DNA of 64,000 nt from a virus, in the IMG/VR virus record IMGVR_UViG_3300046703_000100, positions 27,573 to 91,572 of that record; one strand, written 5' to 3'. Numbering within the stretch: the stretch's first letter is position 1; each line of letters starts with the position of its first letter. Shown here one piece after another: positions 52,375 to 60,130 of the stretch. The translations under genes and the position numbers were made by a program. The notes below the pieces were generated by a model. The model saw only the letters and a list, made by a program, of their open reading frames with translations, made no database searches and was not told the origin of the DNA.

Positions 52375-53148
52375 TTAATTGCACAATAAATTTTTTTGAA
52401 TTAAATTTTGAAATAATTTTATCCAATTTTCCCGATTATAATTAACTTTAATATTACAAGTATTACATAAACTAATAAGATTTTCTTCTTTACAATTTTG
52501 TTTATTGTAATCAATATGATGAACATCTAAAACACGACCACGTAAAACTTTATAATCAACTTCTGCTATACCACACTTTTGACAAATATGATTATCTCGT
52601 TGTCGAATGGCTTCTTTTAAAGATTCGTTAAATTCTTTAGTATAAGGAAGAAAACTACGTCCGTCAACATAAGAAGGATGGTTTTCTGGATTCGCTAATC
52701 GTATTTTGGTACTACAAGAATGACATAATTCTGTACCGTATAATCCATTTAGTAAACTAATTTTTTTTCCGCAATCTTTACAATAGTATTGTTTTAAACA
52801 TTGTCCTGTTTTGTAATTAGGATTATTTTTACCTGTTAACTTTTGTCTATTTTTAGCAATATTCTTAGCATTGCAAACACGACATCTGGTCGCACGATTG
52901 TTTATTTTCATATCACAATCAATACAATATTTTTCTCCACAACATTTACCATGTTTATAACCAGGAGCATTTTTGCCTTTATAACAATCTGGATGGTCTG
53001 CATGATATTGTTTTAGTCCACAAGAATGACATCTACCACTACGATATAAAGCAGTTGAAAAATGAATCTTTTTCTGGCAGTCTATACAAAAATATTCTTT
53101 TTGTGTTATACCGCCTTTCCAATTTGGATTTTCTTTGTTCTTATTCAT
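52375..53148 (-). CDS. free-standing HNH homing endonuclease with zinc ribbons
   Basis: A 257-residue protein with four ribbons (CIDC...CHSC, CIDC...CRVC, CKDC...CHSC, plus a final ribbon in the HNH part), NPNYKTG segments, and the HNH core KCGIAEVDYK...VHHIDYNKQNCKEENLISLCNTCN. Longest member of the group, mainly by repetition of N-terminal ribbons. Lies between DUF5662-like and portal genes. Confidence 0.9.
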   Translation of the reverse strand: MNKNKENPNWKGGITQKEYFCIDCQKKIHFSTALYRSGRCHSCGLKQYHADHPDCYKGKNAPGYKHGKCCGEKYCIDCDMKINNRATRCRVCNAKNIAKNRQKLTGKNNPNYKTGQCLKQYYCKDCGKKISLLNGLYGTELCHSCSTKIRLANPENHPSYVDGRSFLPYTKEFNESLKEAIRQRDNHICQKCGIAEVDYKVLRGRVLDVHHIDYNKQNCKEENLISLCNTCNIKVNYNRENWIKLFQNLIQKNLLCN

Positions 53149-53312
53149 TTTTCCTCATTCTCATCAGTTATTACGTATATCGGATTCGTTGCTTTATTAA
53201 AATAAATTTGTATTTTATAATTTTCTTTTTCTAAAATTTTATAAGTTTCTTTAGAATCAATTTCTTTATAACCTTGTAGTATTAATCCTTTAATTATTAT
53301 ATCTATATTCAT
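53145..53312 (-). CDS. hypothetical small protein
   Basis: A 55-residue frame between two well-supported genes that starts inside the stop of the preceding one and overlaps the next by four bases. Alternating beta-helix-beta pattern; no recognised family. Confidence 0.5.
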   Translation of the reverse strand: MNIDIIIKGLILQGYKEIDSKETYKILEKENYKIQIYFNKATNPIYVITDENEEK

Positions 53313-53797
53313 TATTCTTTTTCTTCAATTACTTTAACATTCTTCTTCAATAATTCTATAGTATTTTTATAAGCTTTTTCTAAAATTTTTGTGTCAAGTA
53401 CTTCGTCGTATATTTTTCCAGACCTTGCCATTCCTGCCATAACTATATCTGCCACTCTTTCAAGTACATCAAATAAATTTACATCATCTGGAACTCTATC
53501 TGTAAGATGATGACGTTCTGATAAATGAATATCTTTAAACCAATGCATCTTTTTAAAACTATCTGTTAAATCTTTATTTTCTTGAGTTGTAGAAAAATCT
53601 TTATAAAATTCATTTATATTTTCTAATTTTGTATGGTCATGGTTTAATGCAGAATAAATGATATTATAAGCCATCCATTGCATTGCTTTTTGTACGTCAT
53701 CAATATGTTGTTTTGAATCTGCTAACAAAGATTCTTTTGTAACTTTTTTAGTAGCAGTTCTTGAATCGGCATTTTGAGATTTTTTTATATTAATCAT
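53312..53797 (-). CDS. DUF5662-like protein
   Basis: A 161-residue protein with HDHTKL, then ERHHLTDRVPDDVNLFDVLERVADIVMAGMARSG, a pattern known from phage proteins of the DUF5662 type (an HD-like His/Asp set). Metal binding is likely; function unknown. It sits between TerL and portal genes. Confidence 0.65.
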   Translation of the reverse strand: MINIKKSQNADSRTATKKVTKESLLADSKQHIDDVQKAMQWMAYNIIYSALNHDHTKLENINEFYKDFSTTQENKDLTDSFKKMHWFKDIHLSERHHLTDRVPDDVNLFDVLERVADIVMAGMARSGKIYDEVLDTKILEKAYKNTIELLKKNVKVIEEKE

Positions 53798-53800
53798 AAT

Positions 53801-55615
53801 TTATCCTTGAAATAAAATTGCTAATCTTCTAATTTCTTTATTAATCCATCCAGCGTTTTCTACATCTCCTCGACTATCGTTTTCCATCCATTTAGCATTT
53901 AGATAATTTGCTACATATTTATTATATTCTTCTTTAGAACACTTAATTAATTTTCGATTTAAAATTGCTGACTCTATTATTAATTTATCAACAGAATTTA
54001 CGGTTTTAGTTTCGAAATTCATCGCACCTAATCCACCATTACTTATTCCTAATTTTGGGGTGGAGTTGAAATCTTTCTTTGTCCAAACTGCTATCGCAAA
54101 AACTTTAAAAGCGTCAAACACGTGGTCGCCGTCTTCTGATACGCAAGCATAGACCGTTCTACTGCCGACTGTTCGGGCAATTACACTGTTTATTTGTTTC
54201 TCTAATTTGAAATCGTTTGGCATTAATATTCTGCCTTCATACAAAAGACTTTTTAAATGCCTAACGCCCCACTCTGACATAAATTCATCAAGTGGTATTG
54301 GTTTTCCATTTTCTAATATTACTTTACCGTTATCGTCTTTCTTCCAATCAACACCAATTTTTTCTTGACCTGAATAATATACTAAACTATTTTTTGGATA
54401 TTTCTTTTCAAGACGACGATATATTGCTCGACCAGTTCCATCTCCACAATCCAACCCAATTACGTTTGCTTGTAGTTTCTGGATTAACCAATCGAATATT
54501 TCAAATTGTTCTTCGTCTTTTAATGAATATAGTGCAATTCTATATAGATAATGATATTTATTTCCTACTTCACTTAAAATTACAAGTTCGCTTCCACCAG
54601 CACCATCTCCTATATCACTTGCTATAAATATTCTGTCAGCATTTTTAGGTCTTTCAACTACAATCAAATTTTTAAAGTATGTGAAAGATTCTTTTTTAAT
54701 TTCAAAAACTTTTAATTCTGTTTTGCTGTCTATATAAGGTTCTATACGAGAAATATCAAACTCTGATATTCCGTCTTCGCAAACCTCACCGTTAACAAAT
54801 ATTCTATAATTAAGCGAATCAGTACCGCCGTATTCTTTTTGTCTATTCTTTTCTTCTTTATCATCAAATGTTGGATTAACTGATTGAGGCAAATTTAATA
54901 TTTTATTTTTATCTTCTGGATTGTAGAATGATTTTCCTGCTGGTGTAAATCTTGTAAAATTTGTCATACCACTAAGTCTAAGTACCGCACCGAGTTCCGA
55001 CAAAGAATCTTTTCTTTTGTCATAAGCTTTGTCAGTCTCTAAAGATGCTTCTTCAATCCATAGTTTACGAACATGTTTACCGAACCATTGTCTGCCAGCA
55101 TCTTTCGATGCGACATTCATATTAATTCCTTGAAGCAACCAGCCATTCTTTGCTTCCAACTCATATTTTGGGGAAGCTCTGAATCTTCTTTTGTACATAT
55201 GCAAAATCGGATTAAATGAAATAGCTCTCGTTACAACGTCTAATATATCCTGAAGGTGGATTGCGTCGGCAGAACTAAATCCACACCAACTATTTGCGTC
55301 GTGTAACATAGATAAGCATATATCTACTTTTTCAGTTACGAGAGATTTACCAAATTTTCTTCCGCCGTAATTATATAAATCTCCAGCCCCTTTTCGAAGT
55401 TCAAAACATTCTTTGGGGGAAAGACCTTTGACTTCGAAATCTATAAAAGGTTCTGACGATAACATCGGATATTGATACATTCTCAATAAACTAAGATTCT
55501 CTTTAAACTCACTAAGATTATCAAGACAACTAAAAAGACACTCGCTCATTGCAATAGGGGTATGCCAGTTTTGCATGAACAAAAGTTCTTTTTCTGTAAG
55601 CTTCTCTGTTATCAT
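53801..55615 (-). CDS. terminase large subunit
   Basis: A 604-residue protein. Walker A-like GGRKFGKS (residues 84-91), Walker B-like KLWIEEAS, and the C-terminal RNase H-type nuclease with FIASDIGDGAGGSE and IGLDCGDGTGRA as acidic clusters. It packages DNA at the portal with the small subunit encoded immediately upstream (overlap of 4 bases). Confidence 0.9.
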   Translation of the reverse strand: MITEKLTEKELLFMQNWHTPIAMSECLFSCLDNLSEFKENLSLLRMYQYPMLSSEPFIDFEVKGLSPKECFELRKGAGDLYNYGGRKFGKSLVTEKVDICLSMLHDANSWCGFSSADAIHLQDILDVVTRAISFNPILHMYKRRFRASPKYELEAKNGWLLQGINMNVASKDAGRQWFGKHVRKLWIEEASLETDKAYDKRKDSLSELGAVLRLSGMTNFTRFTPAGKSFYNPEDKNKILNLPQSVNPTFDDKEEKNRQKEYGGTDSLNYRIFVNGEVCEDGISEFDISRIEPYIDSKTELKVFEIKKESFTYFKNLIVVERPKNADRIFIASDIGDGAGGSELVILSEVGNKYHYLYRIALYSLKDEEQFEIFDWLIQKLQANVIGLDCGDGTGRAIYRRLEKKYPKNSLVYYSGQEKIGVDWKKDDNGKVILENGKPIPLDEFMSEWGVRHLKSLLYEGRILMPNDFKLEKQINSVIARTVGSRTVYACVSEDGDHVFDAFKVFAIAVWTKKDFNSTPKLGISNGGLGAMNFETKTVNSVDKLIIESAILNRKLIKCSKEEYNKYVANYLNAKWMENDSRGDVENAGWINKEIRRLAILFQG

Positions 55616-56262
55616 TCTTTCTTTCTTAAATAAATTTTATTCTCAAGCCATGCTATATATTTTTCTGAACAACCCAATACTTCAGCAATTTCTTTTAATG
55701 TTAGTTTGTTTGTTTTATATAATTCCCACAGTTTTTTATTACCGAGTACTTTTGATTCAAAGAAGGGATGCTTCATTGTTTCCCAATATTCGCTTTTCAT
55801 ATAAAGCAAAATCATCTTTGAACAGTGAGGGCAACTAAAAGTTCTATCTTGATTTTCTTGACACCAATTTTTAAACTTGGCTTCTAATTGTTGTATATAT
55901 TTAAACCCATCATCACCTTCCTGATTATTCAGGAGTCCTAATTTTTCTTTAAGTACAAGTACCTGCTCTAAGTTAGCATTCATCGCTTCAACAACATATT
56001 TAGGAACACTTATTTCTTTTTGGTTCTCGTCGGATAATGTTTTATTCTTTTTTTCTGTAGAGGCTTTTTTCTCTTCTATTTCTATCTTAAATCTTTCCTG
56101 AGTTATTTCACGATAAATTAATTCTTCTAGCAGTTGTAGGTCGGAGAATTGTGTTATATGGTAGATACTACAGTACTCGTCAAACTTCTTTTGTCCATGA
56201 ATTTTTTCGTATCTACCTAATCCCACGCCCTGATACAAATATTTTTCTTTAGATTCTTCCAT
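55612..56262 (-). CDS. candidate terminase small subunit
   Basis: A 216-residue protein. The C-terminus is a helix-turn-helix (LYKTNKLTLKEIAEVLGCSEKYIAWLEN), the middle a CPHC zinc half-site and a coiled coil. Overlap with TerL and the DNA-binding C-terminus support TerS. A terminator lies between its promoter and its start. Confidence 0.65.
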   Translation of the reverse strand: MEESKEKYLYQGVGLGRYEKIHGQKKFDEYCSIYHITQFSDLQLLEELIYREITQERFKIEIEEKKASTEKKNKTLSDENQKEISVPKYVVEAMNANLEQVLVLKEKLGLLNNQEGDDGFKYIQQLEAKFKNWCQENQDRTFSCPHCSKMILLYMKSEYWETMKHPFFESKVLGNKKLWELYKTNKLTLKEIAEVLGCSEKYIAWLENKIYLRKKE

Positions 56263-56282
56263 ACGTTTTTCTTTTGGTTATG

Positions 56283-56306
56283 AAAAAAGAACCGATTTCT
56301 CGGTTC
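56283..56306 (-). terminator. Rho-independent terminator upstream of TerS
   Basis: On the minus strand: GAACCGA / TCGGTTC stem with a 4-base loop followed by TTTTTT. It stands between the promoter at 56458 and the TerS start at 56262, after a 27-codon ORF, so TerS transcription needs read-through or antitermination. Confidence 0.8.
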
Positions 56307-56315
56307 GGTTAAATT

Positions 56316-56399
56316 TTATCCCAAACTATATATAAAAGATAAATAATATTCCATCTCTTGTAATTCATTAATGTTAACAATAAAAAAGTCAATAGACAT
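56316..56399 (-). CDS. 27-codon leader ORF of the TerS transcript
   Basis: A 27-residue frame with an excellent ribosome binding site (AGGGGGAA) starting about 25 bases after the predicted transcription start, ending 10 bases before the terminator. Sequence is acidic with aromatic residues (MSIDFFIVNINELQ at the start). It may be a leader peptide controlling termination or simply a small gene of a short transcript. Confidence 0.5.
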   Translation of the reverse strand: MSIDFFIVNINELQEMEYYLSFIYSLG

Positions 56400-56429
56400 A
56401 TTATTCCCCCTATTATATCTTATACTATA

Positions 56430-56458
56430 AGTATACCACATCTTTACCTAGATTGCAA
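56430..56458 (-). promoter_or_regulatory. promoter of the TerS leader, family 1
   Basis: TTGCAA (56458-56453), 17-base spacer starting TCTA and ending GATGTGG, TATACT (56435-56430) with an extended -10 TG. Member of the conserved group described at 5400. Confidence 0.82.
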
Positions 56459-56485
56459 GTAATTTACATATTTATTTTCTTAACA

Positions 56486-56550
56486 TGGAATGGGGTAGTG
56501 GGTTACGGTTTAAGTGAACTAAGTGTTCATGCCTTTAACCTTGCCCCATT
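56486..56550 (-). ncRNA. tRNA-sized structured element next to the tRNA
   Basis: Begins at the base after the tRNA CCA. Outer 7-bp perfect stem AATGGGG (56550-56544) / CCCCATT (56495-56489), directly followed by CCA (56488-56486). Inside, GGTTAAAG pairs with CTTAAACC with one mismatch and TGAAC pairs with GTTCA around a 5-base loop. There is no canonical T-arm or anticodon arm, so it is not a normal tRNA; it may be a degenerate tRNA or another structured RNA. Confidence 0.5.
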
Positions 56551-56625
56551 TGGTAGCGGAGGCGAGAGTCGAACTCGCTATCTCTTGGTTATGAGCCAAG
56601 CAACCTTCCGATGGTCTGCTCCGCA
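56551..56625 (-). tRNA. tRNA-Met (CAT), initiator-like
   Basis: A full 75-base cloverleaf on the minus strand with encoded CCA. Acceptor TGCGGAG/CTCCGCT with an unpaired first position (U1:U72), D-stem GACC/GGTT with A11:U24, anticodon stem CTTGG/CCAAG with loop CTCATAA (anticodon CAT), T-arm GCGAG-TTCGACT-CTCGC. The 1:72 mismatch and purine-11:pyrimidine-24 are two hallmarks of bacterial initiator tRNA; of the three G:C pairs expected next to the anticodon loop, two are present. Position 8 is C rather than U. Confidence 0.85.
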
Positions 56626-56630
56626 ATTTT

Positions 56631-56780
56631 TTATTCTTCTTTTGTTATTCTTCCGTTAAAATAATCTTCAACTTTATCTCTTAGCATATTATTTTTTATC
56701 TCTATATAATTCTTTAACAGTTTTTTATCGTTTTTATCTAAATCTAAAAAACGGAAGAATTTGTTACGTCCATCGTTCAT
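56631..56780 (-). CDS. hypothetical small protein
   Basis: A 49-residue helical, charged frame with AAAGGA before ATG; it stops 5 bases before the tRNA. No family recognised. Confidence 0.5.
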   Translation of the reverse strand: MNDGRNKFFRFLDLDKNDKKLLKNYIEIKNNMLRDKVEDYFNGRITKEE

Positions 56781-56791
56781 GTATTAATCCT

Positions 56792-57529
56792 TTACTTTTT
56801 ACGAATCGTCCAGAAGTCTGATGCTAATTTATTTAAATATTCATATGGGAGAGTTCCGTATCCTTTATCGCCATAACTTTCCCCCCATGAATTTCTAAAG
56901 ATTATTCTCTTTTTATCTTGGTCATATCCTACTGCTAAAATTGCATGACCTCCTGCCGGAGATTCATTTGGTTTTGGCATATTTACTGTTCCAGATTTCA
57001 TTACTGTCTGTGTCATAAATCCGTCATAGACTGTAATTCCAAATATCACCGGATAGCCTTCTGCCAAGCATTTTAACATTTCATTTAAATTTGCTACAGA
57101 ATGATAAGAAGTTATAATATGTTTCTTAGCTTCTTTATATGCTTTTGTCGACGGACGTTGTGTAAAATCTTTTGTAATATATGGACATAATTCTTCTGAA
57201 CAATATCCCCATCTTACTAAAGTTTTTATTCCATCTCTTATCATTGCTCCAGAATCTTCCTGTACTGAACCTTCGAGAACTCTTTCATTATAATAAATAA
57301 AAAGACGAGATATATCATAAAAATTTGTATGATTCATAATTTCTAAATATTCTAATCCACCTACGATAGCATTTGCTGTACAAGACCCTATATCTTCTTG
57401 ATTTTCTACTTTAGAACAAGAAGAACGTAAATCTATCTTCTTAGGTAAAGATATTTTTGGCTGGATTGTTTTATAAAGATAATCTCGATTATCCGGTAAG
57501 TCTGGTTTCCAACCCCATTTAATTTTCAT
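56792..57529 (-). CDS. papain-like (C1A) cysteine protease
   Basis: A 245-residue protein without signal peptide. Active-site elements in order: QEDIGSCTANA (Gln and Cys), GGHAILAVGYD (His), FRNSWGESYGDKGYG (Asn). The N-terminal 40 residues (WGWKPDLPDNRDY) resemble the propeptide-like start of bacterial/viral C1A peptidases. Lies behind promoter 57714 together with a small membrane protein. Possible roles are host-protein or peptidoglycan-crosslink attack during lysis, or virion maturation; no evidence chooses between them. Confidence 0.88.
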   Translation of the reverse strand: MKIKWGWKPDLPDNRDYLYKTIQPKISLPKKIDLRSSCSKVENQEDIGSCTANAIVGGLEYLEIMNHTNFYDISRLFIYYNERVLEGSVQEDSGAMIRDGIKTLVRWGYCSEELCPYITKDFTQRPSTKAYKEAKKHIITSYHSVANLNEMLKCLAEGYPVIFGITVYDGFMTQTVMKSGTVNMPKPNESPAGGHAILAVGYDQDKKRIIFRNSWGESYGDKGYGTLPYEYLNKLASDFWTIRKK

Positions 57530-57662
57530 ATGTTTCCTTTTTTAGAACTGTAAAAATATTTAAGACTATTGCACTAATAGCTAAAAAGATAACAACTAAA
57601 AAACCTACTATAATAGCTAAGAAGCCTACAATCAATGCTAAAATGTCTTCTAATAGTTTCAT
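57519..57662 (-). CDS. small membrane protein, holin-like
   Basis: A 47-residue protein with a long hydrophobic core (ILALIVGFLAIIVGFLVVIFLAISAIVL, residues 7-34), long enough for one or two spans, charged termini, and a start preceded by GAGAAAG. First gene behind promoter 57714; overlaps the protease by 11 bases. A holin is plausible, not shown. Confidence 0.5.
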   Translation of the reverse strand: MKLLEDILALIVGFLAIIVGFLVVIFLAISAIVLNIFTVLKKETYEN

Positions 57663-57685
57663 ATCTTTCTCACCTTCATACAATA

Positions 57686-57714
57686 AGTATACCATATTTT
57701 TAGATAGATGTCAA
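57686..57714 (-). promoter_or_regulatory. promoter of protease/tRNA operon, family 1
   Basis: TTGACA (57714-57709), 17-base spacer starting TCTAT and ending AAATATGG, TATACT (57691-57686). Same extended pattern as the promoters at 5400, 33821 and 56458. It reads left into the membrane protein, the protease and the tRNA. Confidence 0.85.
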
Positions 57715-57719
57715 GTATC

Positions 57720-59170
57720 TTACATTCTTAACAAAATTATTTGCCCTAACTGTTTTAGTTTCTCGGCTCGTACCTTCGCCTCAAAACCGCCAAATCGGAT
57801 ATTAACTTTCTAAATATCTTTTAAAACTCTTTTCAAAAGGAATAAAAAACCTATACCCTCTGCCCAATGACCATATTTCCCTAACGGTCAAAATGGTCTC
57901 TATATATTTACAATTAATCAATATGATATATTAATCAATACATTATTGAATTGTAACGTTGTCTTACTCGCTTTTCTTACTGATGTAAGAAAAGCTCGTA
58001 GAAAAAAGCTTTTCGAAAGCCTTTACTTTCGAGCTAACGCTCTCAAGAGAGTTCGTAAAAACTCACTCTTATCCAAAATCTCTTTAATCTCTTAAAACCA
58101 CTACATGCTTAAAACCTTCCTTAGCTAAAAATCAATTTCCCATCTAACTTTTGAATTCTTAACATACTTCTTAAATAACTTATTAAAAGTCTTTCTAAAG
58201 ATATTTACTAAGTAATTATCACCTACTTATCATTATACTTATTAAATCTTTTTAAGAAGTACTCAATGCGGAGAATACAATCGCTAATCACCGCATCTAA
58301 TAGTGTCAGAAATACTATATACTGTTTCACTGAATCTTGTCTCAAAAAGGTACTACTATTTGCGACAAATACTAATTAACTACTAATAATTACCGAATTA
58401 GTATTTCGCTCTATAAGAAGCTAAAAACAAAACCTATCACCAAAACTGATAATCTTATCACTCAAACAGATATTACTGCTCAAGCCATTATGCGTAGGAT
58501 GACCCCTGCTGAACGAAACCCCCCTATATGACAATACATATGCTTTTAAAAATAAAATGTCTCTAATGCCCTATTATGACGATTTATTGCTCCGTAACAG
58601 TTTTTAGCAGGTTTTAGCATTATTTAGTAAGAGAACAGCAGAATTTAGTTAAAAAAAGTAAAAAAAGGTAAATGGGGGTTTTTGGGTAGGAAAAAAGAAT
58701 ATAAGTATAATAATGACAAAGTGTTAGGAAAAGATGGTGGAGTAAAATATTGCTAACATCTGACTTTTTGCTAATCTTAACCCCTCATGCCTATAACATT
58801 GTAAGTCTTTATTAGTCAAGGACTTATGATATAATAGTTTACTTTCGATTATACTTATACGATATTGATATAAGTATAAATGAGCTTGTTTTTTGAGCAT
58901 AAAAAATTCCAACTTTTTATAATTCCTAACATTAGTTTATTATTTTATTATTTTATTATAGCATGATATAATTCTTTTTATCTTTTGTCTTATCTTATAA
59001 AGCCTTTTGTTATAGTCTTAGCATAGTATTTTGTAGTCTTTTTGATTATACGCTCTTGTGATAGTTTATCGACTATTATGTTTTTATAATCTTATTATGT
59101 AGTGCCAGACGATTTTATCTTATCCGGTATTGTGTTTTGTCTTTATAGATTATAACTACCTTTTGTATTT
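57720..59170. other. divergent non-coding control region
   Basis: About 1.45 kb without a convincing gene, flanked by promoters pointing outward (57714 leftward, 59177 rightward). Seen: direct repeat ATTAATCAATA (57913-57923 and 57930-57940); perfect 11-bp hairpin GCTTTTCTTAC/GTAAGAAAAGC (57970-57995); palindromic CTCTCAAGAGAG; inverted repeat AATACTAATT/AATTAGTATT (58368-58377/58396-58405). Runs of TATCTTAT/GTCTTA-like words occur near 58980-59060. This could be a replication origin, an operator region or a source of small RNAs; nothing decides between these. Confidence 0.55.
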
Positions 59171-59176
59171 CTACTC

Positions 59177-59205
59177 TTGACAAAGTATGAATTGCGTGGT
59201 ATAAT
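59177..59205 (+). promoter_or_regulatory. promoter of right-arm genes
   Basis: TTGACA (59177-59182), 17-base spacer ending TGG, TATAAT (59200-59205). Nearly perfect sigma70 consensus, upstream of the gene at 59233 (start 27 bases after the -10). Confidence 0.88.
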
Positions 59206-59232
59206 AGTATTGTAAATAAAGGGGATATTAAA

Positions 59233-59379
59233 ATGTTAAACAATTATAGACTTGACGAAATAGATTTTTTCTTTTGGGCATATAAGAACGCCAGAACCTT
59301 ATTATTATATTATCATTATAAGGCGATTTTTGAGGATTTAATTTCAGAATATAAAAATATTGAGGCGATACCATGTTAA
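59233..59379 (+). CDS. hypothetical small protein
   Basis: A 48-residue frame with GGGG-containing ribosome binding site behind the promoter at 59177. Rich in Tyr and Phe with two helices. It overlaps the next frame by 7 bases. No family recognised. Confidence 0.55.
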   Translation: MLNNYRLDEIDFFFWAYKNARTLLLYYHYKAIFEDLISEYKNIEAIPC

Positions 59380-59480
59380 GAATATCAAAAAGTACCTGTA
59401 ATTTGGCTTGTACTGCATTATTTTGGAACGGTGCATATACTATCATGGCGGATTTTGAGCTTGACTATAAAAAGAGGTAA
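59373..59480 (+). CDS. hypothetical microprotein
   Basis: A 35-residue frame overlapping the previous one. It has Cys, Ala and aromatic residues and ends with a basic tail; its last codons hold AAAGAGG, the ribosome binding site of the next gene. Support is moderate. Confidence 0.4.
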   Translation: MLRISKSTCNLACTALFWNGAYTIMADFELDYKKR

Positions 59481-59486
59481 ACAAAA

Positions 59487-59864
59487 ATGAACCGCTACCA
59501 TAAAAAAGTTTATATACCAGACAAGGACAAAAAACGCCTTGAAACGTTAACGGTACGCCTTAACGCCTTGAAATGGACGTATACGGTACATTGTCTTGAC
59601 AATTTGAAATATAGGACTATCAGACAAGCGGATATACTTTTATTTATTAAAAATACGGTTTTACAGTCAAAAAATATTTTTGAATATTATACAGACGAAA
59701 AAAATGATATAATCAAAATATGTTATAGATTGCAATATACAAGCGGTATTGATTTAATTTTGATATTATCCGAAGTAAAAAATATCATCACAATATATAC
59801 GAATAATACAGAAGATAATCATATAACCTTGAATAAAAAGCTATATACACAAAAAGAGGTATAA
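59487..59864 (+). CDS. DUF4258/RelE-like hypothetical protein
   Basis: A 125-residue protein. VHCLDNLKYRTIRQADILLFIKN, then KNIFEYYTD...IIKICYRLQY...DLILILSEVKNIITIYTNNTEDNHITLNK: the final strand with Thr-x-x-Asn and the earlier His/Arg resemble the DUF4258 or BrnT/RelE-like RNase fold. No antitoxin partner can be recognised, so toxin function is uncertain. Confidence 0.5.
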   Translation: MNRYHKKVYIPDKDKKRLETLTVRLNALKWTYTVHCLDNLKYRTIRQADILLFIKNTVLQSKNIFEYYTDEKNDIIKICYRLQYTSGIDLILILSEVKNIITIYTNNTEDNHITLNKKLYTQKEV

Positions 59865-59868
59865 TACA

Positions 59869-60051
59869 ATGTATAAAAAAGGCGATTTTGTTATATATGA
59901 TATATGCGGACAAAAAAGAGAAGTTAAAATTTTATCCGGCAAGGTTATTTTGGCATATAACGCCGGACAAGGATTTAAAATATTATTGCCGGACGGTAAA
60001 CGAATTTATGCAAGCGAAAAAAATCTATATGTTAAGGAAACAAAAGTTTGA
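59869..60051 (+). CDS. small beta-barrel-like protein
   Basis: A 60-residue protein: YKKGDFVIYDICGQ...FKILLPDGKRIYASEKNLYV, alternating strands typical of a small barrel (SH3/KOW-like). Ribosome binding site AAGAGG upstream. Role unknown. Confidence 0.55.
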   Translation: MYKKGDFVIYDICGQKREVKILSGKVILAYNAGQGFKILLPDGKRIYASEKNLYVKETKV

Positions 60052-60060
60052 TTTTGTCTA

Positions 60061-60088
60061 TTGACAAAATAAAAATATCGTGTATGCT
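60061..60088 (+). promoter_or_regulatory. promoter, family 2
   Basis: TTGACA (60061-60066), 16-base spacer, TATGCT (60083-60088) preceded by TG. Shares CTATTGACAAAA and GTGTAT with the promoter at 61974. Upstream of the higher-GC genes 60131-61067. Confidence 0.65.
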
Positions 60089-60130
60089 TATATATAGGAA
60101 GGCGGAAGGACAACGAAAGGAACGGAAAAA

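Noticed and set aside
56453-56659. Plus-strand frame across the tRNA
   Set aside because: It runs through the tRNA and the structured element and has no ribosome binding site.
58724-58912. 62-residue minus-strand frame in the control region
   Set aside because: It has no ribosome binding site, lies in low-complexity AT-rich sequence with palindromes, and has an unlikely composition.
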